64,000 nucleotides of DNA from Paenibacillus hexagrammi (GTDB lineage Bacteria; Bacillota; Bacilli; Paenibacillales; NBRC-103111): assembly GCF_021513275.1 (NCBI RefSeq), contig NZ_CP090978.1:3038001-3102000 (forward strand), read 5' to 3'. Made by a program: the position numbers and the translations under genes. Below the pieces are notes generated by a model. It did not search any database. It was not told the DNA's origin and was given only the letters and a program-made list of their open reading frames with translations. Below, one piece after another: positions 1 through 11,081 of the stretch. Each line of letters opens with the position of its first letter. The stretch's first letter is position 1.

Positions 1-136
1 ACCATCCCATCGCCACAACTCTGTCGAGTCTGGCAAATAGGTTCGGAAGCGCCTCGGCATGCTCCTCCTGCCCTTCACGGATGATCGCATTGACCGCATC
101 ATAATCTTCCGCCGCAGCCATACGAATTTGCAACAT
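1..136 (-). CDS. GNAT-family N-acetyltransferase, N-terminal fragment
   Basis: The gene enters from the left edge, so only about the first 45 residues are visible, reading leftward from ATG at 136. The start MLQIRMAAAEDYDAV and the following helix resemble the beta1-alpha1 opening of GNAT acetyltransferases, which transfer acetyl from acetyl-CoA to an amine. The acetyl-CoA binding motif lies outside the window. An AAAGGATGG ribosome binding site precedes the ATG. It is divergent from another acetyltransferase starting at 272. The substrate cannot be predicted. Confidence 0.6.
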   Translation of the reverse strand, partial: MLQIRMAAAEDYDAVNAIIREGQEEHAEALPNLFARLDRVVAMGW

Positions 137-271
137 CAGCTCAGTCCATCCTTTCTTTTTCAACTAGCTTACCTTAATTAACGTTGATTTTCCACCGGGC
201 AGGATTGTATTTTTATGCATTTCGATGTATTTTAATAGATAAAGGTAAACAAAGGACGTGAAACGAACAAC

Positions 272-1054
272 ATGCATAATCAGAATGTACCCAGCAAGGA
301 GCTGGACCAAATTGCGGCTAGAACATGGCCTGCCGAGGAAACCGCTTATATGGGGAGTTGGTGCTTAAGAGCATCACGAGGCGTTACCAAACGCGGCAAC
401 AGCGTGTATGCTGCTGGGGAGTATCCCCCGGATTCGAACTGGCTGAGTAACATCGAACAGTTTTATCGTGATCGGTCTCTGCCGGCGGTCTTTCATGTCG
501 CAGCGGGTGCACCGGAAGGCTTGGATGAAGCGTTGGCTCAGAACGGATACTCCATTGAAGCTCCATGTCTAGTCATGACCGCGTGCAGTCAAGAGGTAGA
601 GGACACAACGCTCAATCTCCTTTTGCTCAAAACATGGAAGGGCTGCGAGGTCATCTTACACGACACAGCAAAGGAAGATTGGGTCCATGACTTTATCAGC
701 ATGGAGCAATTTCCACTTTCACGGAAGCCGTTTTATGACGGATTATTTGAAAGAATGCCTGAACCCCGTGCATTTCTATCCATCCGTTTCGGCGGCGAAA
801 CGATCGCTGCCGGAGTCTCCATCGTAGAAGGCAAGTGGGCCGGTTTTGTAAGCATCGTGGTCAGAGAGGACTTCCGCGGACGCGGCATCAGCTACCTGCT
901 TATGCATCATTTGACCAAGTGGAGCCTCGAACAAGGCGCTTCCTGCCAATATCTCCAGGTGATGGCGGAAAATGAAACGGCCAGAAAGCTGTATGAAAAG
1001 CTTGGCTACAAGCCGTTATTCGAATATCACTACAGATGCAAGTATGATTTATAG
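272..1054 (+). CDS. GNAT-family N-acetyltransferase
   Basis: This 260-residue protein has a canonical GNAT core in its C-terminal half. After a beta strand (VSIVVREDF) comes the acetyl-CoA pyrophosphate loop RGRGISYLLM near residue 210, then the typical terminal segment ENETARKLYEKLGY, also found in RimI-like enzymes. The N-terminal 120 residues look like a degenerate second GNAT-like fold, a common two-domain arrangement in Firmicutes. The ribosome binding site is weak (AAAGG about 16 nt upstream). Its 135-bp divergent upstream region is shared with the partial acetyltransferase at the left edge. The acceptor substrate is unknown. Confidence 0.75.
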   Translation: MHNQNVPSKELDQIAARTWPAEETAYMGSWCLRASRGVTKRGNSVYAAGEYPPDSNWLSNIEQFYRDRSLPAVFHVAAGAPEGLDEALAQNGYSIEAPCLVMTACSQEVEDTTLNLLLLKTWKGCEVILHDTAKEDWVHDFISMEQFPLSRKPFYDGLFERMPEPRAFLSIRFGGETIAAGVSIVEGKWAGFVSIVVREDFRGRGISYLLMHHLTKWSLEQGASCQYLQVMAENETARKLYEKLGYKPLFEYHYRCKYDL

Positions 1055-1106
1055 CAGGTTGCATCATCCTACGTAGGTATACTTAGGATGAAAAGGAGCA
1101 ATCTAC

Positions 1107-1975
1107 ATGGCGACAGCTACCGAAACCAAGCCTGCATTCCCGCGCAGCATCAGGATCAGCAGCCGGGTATTGAATCACTCATGAATCCGCTGCCTCAATT
1201 TAAAGATTCCGCTTATAAAGCAGCCGGCAAATTAAAGGACAAGGTCGCGATCATTACCGGCGGAGACAGCGGCATCGGCCGCGCCGTTGCGGTCACGTTC
1301 GCCAAGGAAGGTGCTGACGTCGTCCTTGTGTACTTGAGCGAGCATGGAGATGCAGAAGAAACACATCGGCAGGTCGAGCAGGAAGGACGCAAGTGCTTGC
1401 ACGTATCCGGAGACATCGGCGACGAGAACTTCTGCAAGCAGCTCATCGGGCAGGTCGTTCAGCAATTCGGCAAGCTTGATATCCTCGTTAACAACGCAGC
1501 CGAGCAGCATCCTCAGAAGAAAATCGAGGATATTACTTCTCAGCAGCTGGAACGAACATTTCGAACCAATATCTTCTCTATGTTCTATCTCACTCAGGCA
1601 GCGCTACCGCATCTCAAGCCTGGAAGTGCGATCGTTAACACCGCTTCGATCACCGCCTATCACGGGCATGAGCAGCTTGTAGATTATTCGGCAACGAAGG
1701 GAGCGATTGTCAGCTTTACCCGTTCGCTTGCGCTGCAATTGAACGGCCGCGGCATCCGAGTCAACGGCGTAGCTCCCGGTCCGATCTGGACCCCGCTCAT
1801 TCCATCAACCTTTACCGCTGAGGAAGTCGCCAAGTTCGGCTCTGATACACCGATGAAACGCGCCGGCCAAACCAAGGAATTGGCGCCGAGCTATGTATTC
1901 CTTGCTTGTGACGATTCCTCCTATATGTCCGGGCAAATTCTCCATGTGAACGGCGGAACGATTGTCAACGGTTAA
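1107..1975 (+). CDS. SDR-family NAD(P)-dependent oxidoreductase (N-terminal frameshift)
   Basis: This is a classical short-chain dehydrogenase of the general-stress type found in Bacillales. It shows the cofactor loop TGGDSGIGRAV, the NNAAEQ motif and the catalytic pair Tyr/Lys in DYSATKG. The long frame can be opened from ATG 1088, but that start has no good ribosome binding site. ATG 1107 has GGAG at 1095-1098 with 8-nt spacing and encodes MATATETKPAFP, the usual start of this subfamily. The frame then has to shift at about 1143, where one C appears to be missing (CCGCGCAG for CCGCCGCAG), to reach QHQDQQPG. Corrected length is 289 residues. It is followed by a bidirectional terminator. The natural substrate is unknown. 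Confidence 0.85.
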
Positions 1976-2002
1976 GCTGACAAAGCACAAGACTTTAATA
2001 CC

Positions 2003-2058
2003 AAAAGGGTTGCTCTTATATCGGCATTCATGTGCCGTATAAGCTGCAACCCTTTTTT
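2003..2058. terminator. Bidirectional Rho-independent terminator
   Basis: AAAAGGGTTGC at 2003-2013 pairs with GCAACCCTTTT at 2046-2056, and a nested CTTATA...TATAAG stem extends the hairpin. A/T runs flank both ends. It lies between convergent genes, the SDR gene (+) and the DUF218 gene (-), and can serve both. Confidence 0.85.
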
Positions 2059-2063
2059 CGATT

Positions 2064-2756
2064 CTATATACCGACTTTCAGCATGATCTTGGTCCAAATC
2101 CACTTGGTATAAGCAAGTGTCTCCCGAGCCTCATGATAAGGCATGAACAGCACCTCGGAATCGGTCGTTGCCACAACCGGCTTCTTTAAGCCCACCGTTT
2201 GGGCAATATCGAGAGACCTCGAGCCATGATAGGTATGGGTGATTACGATCGAACTTACCAGTCCTAGCTTATCCATAATCTCTTTGCTGTAGAGCAGATT
2301 CTCATAGGTGCTGGTCGCTTTCGGCTCCAGCAAAATCTGGTCCTGCGGGATCCCCTTCTCAGCCAAATAATTGCGCATACCCTCGGCTTCCGTAAGCTTC
2401 GAGCCGTTATGGTCAAGACCGCCTGAGACAATAATCTTTTGAAATTTGCCTTGCTGATACAAGCTGTACGCCAGATCCAGCCGTTCCTTCAGTCCAGGAC
2501 TTGGCAAATCCTTACGAAGAGATGCTCCCAGCACAATCCCCACATCCGCTTGCTCCGGCAAGGTCTGATGCGGGCTTGACTGCACCTTCCACTCCATATA
2601 CACAAACCAAGCTGCCAGAATCACCGCTACGACTAACGTCCATCTGAGAAGCAGTCGAAGTCTTCCGACAACCAGTCCAAATGCCCCTGCGGCTGATTTT
2701 CGGGATTGGCGAGTGTTACCTTTTTTACTCCGGTTTACCGTAGTTTTCATAACCAA
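2064..2756 (-). CDS. YdcF/SanA-like DUF218 membrane protein
   Basis: This 230-residue protein has a basic N-terminus, one membrane segment at about residues 30-50 and a DUF218 domain. The domain motifs are visible: VGIVLGAS, then RLDLAYSLYQQGKFQKIIVSGG, EAEGMRNYL, and ATSTYENLLYSKEIM. The family (YdcF, SanA, ElyC) is linked to envelope integrity, but the biochemical activity is poorly defined. A TTG start at 2756 has AAGGAG 8 nt upstream, so it is preferred over ATG 2750. The gene is only 5 bp from the hydrolase gene upstream, so they are probably co-transcribed. Confidence 0.8.
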   Translation of the reverse strand: MVMKTTVNRSKKGNTRQSRKSAAGAFGLVVGRLRLLLRWTLVVAVILAAWFVYMEWKVQSSPHQTLPEQADVGIVLGASLRKDLPSPGLKERLDLAYSLYQQGKFQKIIVSGGLDHNGSKLTEAEGMRNYLAEKGIPQDQILLEPKATSTYENLLYSKEIMDKLGLVSSIVITHTYHGSRSLDIAQTVGLKKPVVATTDSEVLFMPYHEARETLAYTKWIWTKIMLKVGI

Positions 2757-2761
2757 CAGCC

Positions 2762-3421
2762 CTACTCCTTCTCTAGAAAAACTTCAATCTGACGGAAAAG
2801 ATCGGGCGCATCCTCACTGTGACAAATCAAATGCTTGGACTTCGGATACCAGTACAGCTCCCTTTCTCCGCTAACCTTGCTGTAAATATACTTAGCACTT
2901 AGAGGGTGAATGACCTGATCGCGCTCCCCTTGACCGATAAAGGTCGGAACAGCCACCTTGGCAAGCTCCGGCTTAAGCTGCCGTACCAGACATGTGAACT
3001 GCCAAGTTGCCCGAAGCGGTGTCGTTCTTGCTTTTTTCAGATAATCCTGATCCTGCTGCCTCCAGCCTTCCCTAATCACCTCAAGCAGCCGAGAAGGACT
3101 TACGTAGATGACTGCCGTGTTCAGGAGCACAAGCCTTCGCACCGGGTAGCGGACTGCCAGATAAGCAGCCAATAAACCGCCCATAGAGAAACCTACCAAA
3201 TCAAATGAACCGTGCTGCTTAGTCATCCGCTGCGCATGCATCTCGGCCGATTCGACCCAATCCTGCCATTTGGAAGCCTTTAAACCGGCAAGATCCGTCC
3301 CGTTCCAAGGTAAATTCGGTACTTCACAATGCTGTCCACGGGCAGCTAAGTAATCCGCTAATGGCTCCACTTCGAACGGCCCGCCTGTAAAACCGTGAAA
3401 CAACAAACAAGGTCGGGGCAT
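2762..3421 (-). CDS. Alpha/beta hydrolase (carboxylesterase-like)
   Basis: The protein is about 219 residues. It opens with the oxyanion-hole motif LLFHGFTGGP and carries the nucleophile elbow GFSMGG at about residue 89, followed by the late Asp and His regions (GERDQVIHP and KSKHLICHSEDA). This matches the serine hydrolases related to thermostable carboxylesterase Est30 and monoacylglycerol lipase. I chose ATG 3421 because AGGAGG precedes it by 10 nt. A frame also opens at 3448, overlapping the stop of the upstream cyclophilin gene. It is probably co-transcribed with its neighbours. The ester substrate is unknown. Confidence 0.85.
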   Translation of the reverse strand: MPRPCLLFHGFTGGPFEVEPLADYLAARGQHCEVPNLPWNGTDLAGLKASKWQDWVESAEMHAQRMTKQHGSFDLVGFSMGGLLAAYLAVRYPVRRLVLLNTAVIYVSPSRLLEVIREGWRQQDQDYLKKARTTPLRATWQFTCLVRQLKPELAKVAVPTFIGQGERDQVIHPLSAKYIYSKVSGERELYWYPKSKHLICHSEDAPDLFRQIEVFLEKE

Positions 3422-3447
3422 CGTATCTGCGCCTCCTGAAGCTTGCA

Positions 3448-4170
3448 TTACTTTTCCGTGATCGCAACGGAAGTAATCGTCACTTTTTCCTTCGGCGTAC
3501 TTCCTTCACCGGATGCCAAGACCGGCGTATCTGCGATTTGTTGTACTACATCCATACCTTCTGTCACTCGGCCGAAAATCGTATAATTCGGTTGGCTGTT
3601 CAGCCCCTTCGAATCATCTCCCGTGCAAATAAAGAACTGGCTGCCGTTCGTGTTTGGTCCAGCATTGGCCATTGCGACGATACCGGGCTCATATTGATGT
3701 GTTGTTTTCAGCTCATCCTCAAATCGGTAGCCCGGGCCTCCTCTTCCCGTACCAGTCGGGTCACCGGTTTGCACCATGAATGATTTGATAATGCGGTGGA
3801 ACGTGACATTCTCATAGAAGCCTTGCTTGGACAAAAATACGAAGTTATTGACCGTTTTCGGTGCTTCTTTGGCAAACAACTCGATCGTAAATTTGCCTTT
3901 GGAGGTTGTGACCTCAGCGGTGTAGGTCTTGTTCTGATCGATCGTCATGTCCGGCGCCTTGCTCCACTGTTTAGGAGCATTGGCTGCAGCAGTGGCCGTT
4001 GCTGCTGGTGTTGCAGCCGACGTAGCGGCAGGAGCCGCTGTCGCAGCAGCTCCTGATTTGGTGTTAGCCGTAGCTGAAGGAGTTTCGGTAGGCTTGTTGC
4101 CGCAAGCTGTCAGAGAGACGGCAAGCGCCGCCATAGAAAGAACATACAAAGTTTTTTTAGGAAATTTCAT
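3448..4170 (-). CDS. Cyclophilin-type peptidyl-prolyl cis-trans isomerase, lipoprotein
   Basis: This 240-residue protein starts with a lipoprotein signal ending in the lipobox LTAC at about residue 22. An Ala/Thr-rich linker follows to about residue 75, then a complete cyclophilin domain. Visible family motifs are NNFVFLSKQGFYENVTFHRIIKSFM, MVQTGDPTGTGRGGPGYRFEDE and NGSQFFICT, with the catalytic Arg in FHRI. It should fold proline-containing exported proteins at the outer face of the membrane. GGAGG lies 10 nt before the ATG. It sits between the hydrolase gene and a class A PBP gene on the same strand. Confidence 0.92.
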   Translation of the reverse strand: MKFPKKTLYVLSMAALAVSLTACGNKPTETPSATANTKSGAAATAAPAATSAATPAATATAAANAPKQWSKAPDMTIDQNKTYTAEVTTSKGKFTIELFAKEAPKTVNNFVFLSKQGFYENVTFHRIIKSFMVQTGDPTGTGRGGPGYRFEDELKTTHQYEPGIVAMANAGPNTNGSQFFICTGDDSKGLNSQPNYTIFGRVTEGMDVVQQIADTPVLASGEGSTPKEKVTITSVAITEK

Positions 4171-4242
4171 TGATTCGTAACCTCCATTGCTAGTGATAAG
4201 GTGCTTTTATTGTTGTAGATGTTGTAGATATGTGGTTCAATC

Positions 4243-6823
4243 CTACTCTTGGCCCTGCAAAGGCAACATGTCACCTAGTTGATCGACCGCATTCCCCGAC
4301 TGTTTATTGGTTGGAGATGGTGTCGGAGTCGATTTCGGAGACACAGATACTTTCGGTGAAGGACTTGGTACGGCTCCTTTATCATCCTTGCCCGCTTGAC
4401 CGCTGTCCGTATTTCCTCCTGTGGAAGGGCTGTGAGTCGGTTTTGCGCCTGGCGATGGTGACGGTGTTGGCGATGGTGGTACCTTCCCGTTTCCTACACC
4501 AGTGCCTGGGCTTGGCGAAGGCGAAGCACCTGGCGATGGCAGCGGACTGGCAAGCGCATCATCCTTTGGAATCTCTACTACCGCTTCGTTTGACTTGTTA
4601 CCAGGTGTGTTCGTGCTCAGGTTCACAGGAACCACATAATATTGGTAGGATTCCCCGCTGCTGACCGTTGTATCATTCACTTCCGTCGTCGGCGATTGAA
4701 TCAGCTGCTTGGGCTCCGCATCTTGCGAGCCTTTCCGGAATACCTGATAGGCAATTTTATCTCCCAATGAAGTCCAAGTCAATTTTACCGATTTGGTTTC
4801 CGGTAAATACAGCGCCGACAAATCAGCCACTCCGCTTGGAGGTTCCGTTAAGTCCGGCACGCTCTCCGGCTTGGTGAACTGAGTAACAGGCTTGCCTTCC
4901 AAGGCTTTGGACATAACTTCCTTAAAGATCGAGGAAGGACTGCCGCTGCCGATCGTTACATAATGCTTCGAATCAACCTTGTCAAAGCCTTCCCATACTG
5001 CCGCTGTCCATTCCGGCGTGTAGCCCACGAACCATACGTCACGGTCATACTTTTCCAGTCCCTTGATATCCAGCCCCGTTGTACCTGTTTTCCCGGCGAC
5101 CGGACGATTAAACTTCGCTCTCGTTCCCGTTCCTCCGGTCTCTACAACGCCTTGCAAGAGCAGCGTCATATAGTAGGCGGTTTGCGGCTTGATGACCTGC
5201 TTCGGTTCCGCTTTATACGATTTGAGTTCCTTGCCGTCTTTATCGGTAATCTTCAAAATCGCGTGTGTTGTGTTCATAACGCCTTGATTGGCAAACGCGG
5301 TGTAAGCCGTCGCCATTTGCAGCGGCGAAACTCCATCGGTCAGACCGCCTAGTGCGATCGCCAGATTGCGGTCTTTGTCCTTATTCAGCGGTATGCCTAA
5401 TTTATTAGCAAAATCCATCACAAAATTCATACCCTTGGACTCGCTAATCTGGCTGAGCAGCCATACAGGCGCCAAGTTATACGATTTCTTCACCGCTTCG
5501 AACATCGACACCTGACCATGGGTGGTACGGTCATAGTTGTGCGGTGTATAGCCATTGAAGTTAGTCTGTGTATCATCCATTATCGAATACGGATTCCAAT
5601 CACCTGATTCGAGCGCGGGACCGTATGCAGCAATGGGTTTAAACGAGGAACCCGGCTGTCTCTGCGAGAATACGCGATTGAACCCCCGTTGTTGGTAATC
5701 TCTTCCGCCAATCATGGCAACCAAGCTGCCTGTCTTGTTATCAATAATGACCATCGAGCTCTGAATTTTTTGTCCATCTGAAGCATCCTTCTGGAACAAG
5801 CTCGCATTGGTATACGCCTTCTCCATCACTTGCTGCGCTTTCGGATCCATCGTCGTGTAAATCCGGTAGCCCTTTGTGTTCAGTTCATCCTCGGAAATAT
5901 CGTACTTATCTTCCGCTTCGTTGATTACATAATCAACAAATGTCGCATAATCCTCGCTGCCAGTACTCGGAGGTGCCACATAATCCACAGCCGCTGCTTT
6001 GGCTCTCTGATCTTCTGTGATGTAGCCTTGATCAGCCATCAGCTTGAGTACGACGGCGCGCCGCTCCTTGGATTGTTCCGGATTGGCCAAAGGAGAATAT
6101 TTGGACGGCGCCTTTGGCAATGCGGCCAAAGTAGCAATTTCCCAAAGATCTAATTTATTCAGATCCGATTTACCGAAATACGTCTTCGAAGCAGCCTTAA
6201 TGCCGTATGCCCGACTTCCAAAATAGATACGGTTCAAATACTTCTCCAGAATCGTATCTTTGTCATACTTCTCATCGAGCGCGAAGGCAATCGCCATCTC
6301 TGTTCCTTTACGGAAGGCAGTCTTCTCCGAGCTCAAGAACACGTTTTTGGCCAGCTGCTGTGTAATGGTGCTTCCGCCTTCAACAGCGCTCATATGCATA
6401 ATGTCCTTCACAAGCGCCCGACCGATTGCCCAAAAGTCGACCCCTGAGTGCTCCAAGAAACGTCGATCCTCTGTGGCGATGAACGCCTGCTTTAAGAGAT
6501 CTGGAATGTCCTTGCTGCTCACGCTTTCGCGGTTTTCACCCGATTGGTACAGCTTACCGATCTCTGAGGGGCTGTGCATCTTTGTCTTCACCTTGCGCCA
6601 AGATCAGTGTAGCTTCGGATGTGGTTTCAATTTTATCCAGATTTTGATCCAGGATTTTGAAGCCGCTCATGATGACGACGATATAAATGCCCATCGCGCA
6701 AATCACAGCCAATATGGAAGCGATGATTACACCAAATATTAGTTTTCTCGCACTAAATGATTGTTTCTTCCCAGATCGTTTCTTTCCTTCCGGTTTCTTT
6801 TTGGTCGAATTCGCCAAGTCCAC
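4243..6823 (-). CDS. Class A penicillin-binding protein (glycosyltransferase/transpeptidase), frameshifted
   Basis: The bifunctional peptidoglycan synthase is split into an N-terminal frame (to about 6554) and a main frame (from about 6591). They join into one 859-residue protein if one C is removed from the C4 run at 6568-6571. Seen in order: a Lys-rich cytoplasmic tail, one membrane anchor, a GT51 domain (ATEDRRFLEHSGVD and EGGSTITQQLAKN), a transpeptidase with SSFK, SYN and KTGT motifs, a fibronectin-III-like domain, and a Pro/Ser-rich tail of about 110 residues. The tail probably spans the wall. The next gene upstream is hfq, with a terminator between them. Confidence 0.9.
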
Positions 6824-6858
6824 CGACTCCCTCGTCTTTATTCTCTATTTCCACTCAA

Positions 6859-6889
6859 CAAAAGAACAACCTCATAAGCAAGGTTGCTC
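6859..6889 (-). terminator. Rho-independent terminator after hfq
   Basis: On the minus strand GAGCAACCT and AGGTTGTTC form a 9-bp stem (6864-6889) with an 8-nt loop, followed by TTTTGTT. It lies between the hfq stop and the PBP start, so it probably ends the mutS-mutL-miaA-hfq transcript. Confidence 0.75.
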
Positions 6890-6956
6890 CCATATGTTTC
6901 TATTCAGTTAGACGTTTCAGCAAATTGAAAAGTTGCAAAAACGGCCGTAGCGCCTA

Positions 6957-7196
6957 TTACTCCGATGCTTCAGCTGCTGCCATAAGGGAAACAGCTCTTT
7001 GCGGGGTGAACGTCGAGATCGCATGTTTGTATACCATTTGCTGACGCCCTTCGCTGTCGATGATGATGGTGAAATTGTCAAAAGCACGAATGAGTCCTCT
7101 GATTTGAAACCCATTAGTCAAATAAACGGTAACGGGAATGCTTTCTTTACGAAGCTGGTTCAAAAAATTGTCCTGAATATTAATGGATTTATTCAT
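6957..7196 (-). CDS. hfq: RNA-binding protein Hfq
   Basis: This 79-residue Sm-like protein carries Sm1 ([20 protein letters not shown], with [18 protein letters not shown] following) and Sm2 (VYKHAISTF), the hallmark of Hfq. The hexamer binds small RNAs and A-rich mRNA segments. The true start is ATG 7196 with AAGGGGG 8 nt upstream; a frame extending to 7226 has no such site. It sits directly downstream of miaA, a conserved bacterial order. The tail is short, as usual in Bacillales. Confidence 0.96.
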   Translation of the reverse strand: MNKSINIQDNFLNQLRKESIPVTVYLTNGFQIRGLIRAFDNFTIIIDSEGRQQMVYKHAISTFTPQRAVSLMAAAEASE

Positions 7197-7240
7197 CAGT
7201 AGGTCCCCCTTAATGGAATGAAACATCCGCTCGATCGGCG

Positions 7241-8230
7241 CTATTTCAATGGTAATTGTTGTTGATTATATTCAAGCTTTTGTACAAACTTTCCTGCTAT
7301 TATATCACTAATCTTTTGGAAATGCGCAGAAAAATTTGCTGTATCCGTAACATCCACCCAATGAATGTCTTTCATATGGCGGAACCAAGACAGCTGTCGT
7401 TTGGCAAACCTGCGCGTATCGCGCTTGAGCAGTATAGCGGCCTCATCCAGTGTCCGGAATCCGTCCAGGTAGGTAACCATTTCCTTGTAGCCTAACCCTT
7501 GCAGGGAGATGGCATCCCTAGGGCACCCAGCCTCGAGAAGGCTGCGCACTTCGTCGACTAGACCTTCCTGCATCATAAGATCGATGCGCTCCTCAATGCG
7601 GGCATATAGCTTCGCACGATCCATCGTAAGTCCGATGATACACAGTTCGTAAGGAGATTCCTTTTTCTGACCGGCCAAATGCTCGGACATCGGTTTCCCC
7701 GATACGTGGGCAATCTCTAAAGCGCGAATGATTCTCCTGCGATCGTTAGCATGCAGCCGTTCAGCGGTTACCGGATCGACTTCTTGAAGCCTCCGATGCA
7801 GAGCTTCATCCCCGTTGCGAACCGCATACAGCTCCTGCTCCTGCCTGAATGCTTCATCCATCGCAACTTCGGTGAACTGGTAATTGTAGCAAACCGATTC
7901 TATGTACAATCCCGTGCCCCCCACGATGAAAGGCAGCTTGCCCCTGGCATGGATGTCCGGGATCAATTGCTTGACCCTCTCCTGAAACTCAGCAGCGGAG
8001 AACGGATAAGATGGGTCATGAATGTCAATCAAATGGTGCGGAACCACAGCTCTTTCTGCCTCTGTGGCTTTGGCCGTGCCGATATCCATACCGCGGTAGA
8101 CCTGCATGGAGTCACCGGAAATAATTTCACAGCCGAATTGCTGTGCAAGATCCAAGCTCAATTTGGTTTTACCGACCGCTGTAGGACCGATCAGCACGAG
8201 TAATTTCGGCTTGGCCGACAAATCTAGCAC
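7241..8230 (-). CDS. miaA: tRNA dimethylallyltransferase
   Basis: MiaA transfers a dimethylallyl group to N6 of A37 in tRNAs reading UNN codons. The 329-residue protein shows the P-loop [15 protein letters not shown], the substrate motif [27 protein letters not shown], and the [10 protein letters not shown] segment, all diagnostic. The start is GTG 8230, overlapping the TAG of the upstream methyltransferase gene (GTGCTAG), which indicates translational coupling. hfq follows 44 bp downstream. The C-terminus extends about 20 residues past the conserved WFRHM region. Confidence 0.96.
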   Translation of the reverse strand: MLDLSAKPKLLVLIGPTAVGKTKLSLDLAQQFGCEIISGDSMQVYRGMDIGTAKATEAERAVVPHHLIDIHDPSYPFSAAEFQERVKQLIPDIHARGKLPFIVGGTGLYIESVCYNYQFTEVAMDEAFRQEQELYAVRNGDEALHRRLQEVDPVTAERLHANDRRRIIRALEIAHVSGKPMSEHLAGQKKESPYELCIIGLTMDRAKLYARIEERIDLMMQEGLVDEVRSLLEAGCPRDAISLQGLGYKEMVTYLDGFRTLDEAAILLKRDTRRFAKRQLSWFRHMKDIHWVDVTDTANFSAHFQKISDIIAGKFVQKLEYNQQQLPLK

Positions 8231-8998
8231 AGTCGTATCACTCCATAGGTTGTTTTCGTATTAGAACGCATGACGGAATCAAAGCCCAAACGGGCGAATT
8301 CCTGCTGTCCCTGTGCTCCTTGAGCACAATGCTCTTGCGGGCAACGCGTCTTGCCTGCTCGATCGCAGCTACATCCAGTGCATCATAATTAGCACGTGCC
8401 CTTAACGGCGATATCGAGCTGGATTCATCAATCGGATTTCGAAACATCGGATCAAAATAGATGATATCGACGCTTTTGGAGTCCAATTGCTCCAGATAAA
8501 TACGATGATTCATACGTATTACATGAATGCGCCGCATCGCTTCATTCAGCTCCGGAATTTCGGATTCGTAGGTCCTTAAGCCTTCACTGATAAGCATCGC
8601 AGGAACTGCTTCGCTCTCCACCGCGGTGACTGTACCCGTGTGGCCTGCGGCATAGGAGAACACGATCGAATCCGAAGCTAGTCCCGCTGTGCAGTCAACA
8701 ACTGAATCGCCAGCCGTAACACCAGCCGCTTCCAGCAGTAGATCGGGCTCTCCCCGAAGAAGCCGTTTGATTCGAACCTGCGCCATGCTTGGATGAAAGA
8801 ACAGCGCAGGCTGCTCCTCTTCATAGTACCTGATCTCTTCTCTAGTCACAAGCAGCACAGAAGGATCGCTGTATTTTTTTGCAATTGCTGTAAGGAATCC
8901 CTGCGCCTTGGCACTAAGCGCCCGCCATAAGCGGAAGCTAATTGCTCCGTCCTCGCAAGCACAGCCTGGGATGGTTCGTAAGATGTTGTGATCAGCAC
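8224..8998 (-). CDS. Class I SAM-dependent methyltransferase, RsmJ-like (two frameshifts)
   Basis: The middle part (VVDCTAGLASDSIVFSYAAG, a motif I SAM-binding loop, and YFDPMFRNP, the DPMF catalytic motif) resembles the 16S rRNA guanine methyltransferase RsmJ. The gene runs from GTG 8998 to TAG at 8224. It is open only if one T is added to the T7 run at 8874-8880 and one base is added near 8315. Corrected, it encodes 258 residues ending in [19 protein letters not shown]. It lies between mutL and miaA, with 4 bp to mutL and an overlap with miaA, consistent with one operon. The exact target base is not provable from sequence. Confidence 0.75.
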
Positions 8999-9002
8999 GA
9001 GC

Positions 9003-11076
9003 TTACATCACCCGCTTAAACATTTTTTCAAGCTCATAGGTTGAAAAGCTGACGACAATAGGTCGACCATGAGGACATGTATACGGATTGCGGCATGCTG
9101 CCAGACGGTCAATGAGCGCTTCCATTTCCAACACGCTAAGTCCTTGATTGGCTTTGATCGATGCTTTGCAGGAGCACATAATAGCCGCCTTCTCACGAAG
9201 CTTGGCAATATCAACCGCCTTACGCTCGCTAAGCACCCACTCGCACATCTCCTCAATGATCAGCTTTTCTTCGCCGCCAGGGAACCAGTGAGGATGCGCT
9301 CTGACCAGAAAAGTATTCCCGCCAAAGGCTTCCATAAACACGCCCGCCTGCTCAAACAGTAACAGCCTGTCCGAAATCACACCCGCTTCTGAAGGGGTAA
9401 ATTCAAGTGTAATCGGAACAAGCAGCTCCTGACTGGCGTCAGCAGGATTGCCGAATTTTTCATAATAGTACTCATAATTGATGCGTTCGTGCGCCGCGTG
9501 CTGATCAATCAAGTATAGCCCGCTCTCGTTTTGAGCAACGAGATAGGTCCCATGCATCTGACCGATCGGCTCCAGCTTCGGAAATGAAGGGAGCTGCGGC
9601 GCACCGGATGCCGCTTCACCGCTTGGCAAAGACTCCATAAAAGCTTCTGCAGCTTTGCGAAGCTGCTCCGCAGGCATCTTGGGCTGCGGTTTTGAAAATG
9701 AGCCGGCAACGGATCGATTCGAGTTTGCAGAAGATTCCGAGGCAGCCGTGCGATTTGCATGTGCAGATGCCTCAGTAACAGTGCGATCTGCATTTGTAAA
9801 TTTCTCTCTTGCACGGGCCAATTTGGACCGATCCAGCAAGTCTGTTTCCGCAGACTGCACATTCACCTGGTCAGACACCGGTTGATAAGGCAGCACGGCT
9901 TCCTTAATTTGAGCACCGCTTGCGGGAGCGGCTTGAACAGACTCAGAAGCGGGATCTTGCAAAGGCAGCTGCGGCTGACTGACAGCTGCTGTAGAATCTG
10001 CCGTTGAATCGGAAACTCGCGATAGATCGAGCTGTTCCTGCACGTAAGCGCCTTGCGGCGAGCTTGGCTTACTGCCTCGCGGAATCAAAACCTGCTTGCC
10101 AAGCACCCTTTTGGCCTCCGCTTCAATCATAGCGGTTAACTCCGCCTCTTTGCTGAAGCGCACCTCCAGCTTGGAAGGATGCACATTCACATCAACCAGC
10201 GCGGGGTCCATTTGAATCTGAAGGACGGCTACCGGAAACCGGTTTATGGGAAGCAAAGTATGATAGCCCTGCATGAGAGCTTGGTTCAAAGCGAAATTCC
10301 GAACATATCGTCCGTTCACGATCGTAGAGATCCCTCCGCGATTCGCGCGGGTTACCTCCGGCTTGGCGATATAGCCTTTCATGGTATAATCCAGCGTTTC
10401 CGCTTGATCGGCAGCATTTGCTTCCCGATCGCTGTGCCGTAAATACCTGCAATGACCTGAACCAAATCGCCGTTTCCTAGTGTTTGCAGCAGCAGGTTGC
10501 CGTTATGCTTGAGCGAAAAAGCAATCTGCGGATGAGCAAGCGCCAATCGGTACATATAATCCGACACGTGGCCCAGCTCCGTTTGGATCGTTTTCATATA
10601 TTTGAGGCGGGCCGGTGTGTTAAAGAACAGCTCTCTGACGGTGACTTCAGTACCGCGGGAAGCAGCGATTTCTTCCAACGAGCGAATCGTTCCGCCCTCG
10701 ATGCTGACTTTCCTGCCTAAACCATCATTGGTCGAGCTGGTGACACACTCCAAGCGGGATACAGAAGCGATACTAGGAAGTGCCTCCCCCGAAACCCTAA
10801 TGTACGGATCGAAAATAAATCCTTGCTTGTGGATATTTTACTTGTTGCATGACGCTGAAAGGCCAGCTCGCAATCTCCGGGCTCCATCCCCATACCGTTG
10901 TCGGATACTCGGATGAATTGCAAGCCTCCTTCTTCAATGGTTACATCAATTCTGGTGCTTCCAGCGTCAACGGAATTCTCAACAAGCTCCTTCACAACGG
11001 AAGAGGGACGCTCGACAACCTCACCCGCTGCGATCTGGTTTGCGATGTGCTCGCTAAGCAGCTGGATTTTGCCCAT
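9003..11076 (-). CDS. mutL: DNA mismatch repair protein MutL (two frameshifts)
   Basis: Three overlapping frames together give one MutL of about 691 residues. The GHKL ATPase motifs are visible: [20 protein letters not shown], the DNGMGM loop, then GFRG and [10 protein letters not shown]. The C-terminal endonuclease domain carries [22 protein letters not shown] and CPHGRPIV (the Zn/catalytic motifs of nicking MutL proteins). The frame breaks at the C5 run 10786-10790 (one base short; restores GFRGEALPSI) and between 10405 and 10406 (one base short; restores [14 protein letters not shown]). The Ser/Ala/Asn-rich linker is long. The gene is 6 bp from the S41 protease gene upstream. Confidence 0.93.
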
Positions 11077-11081
11077 AAGAA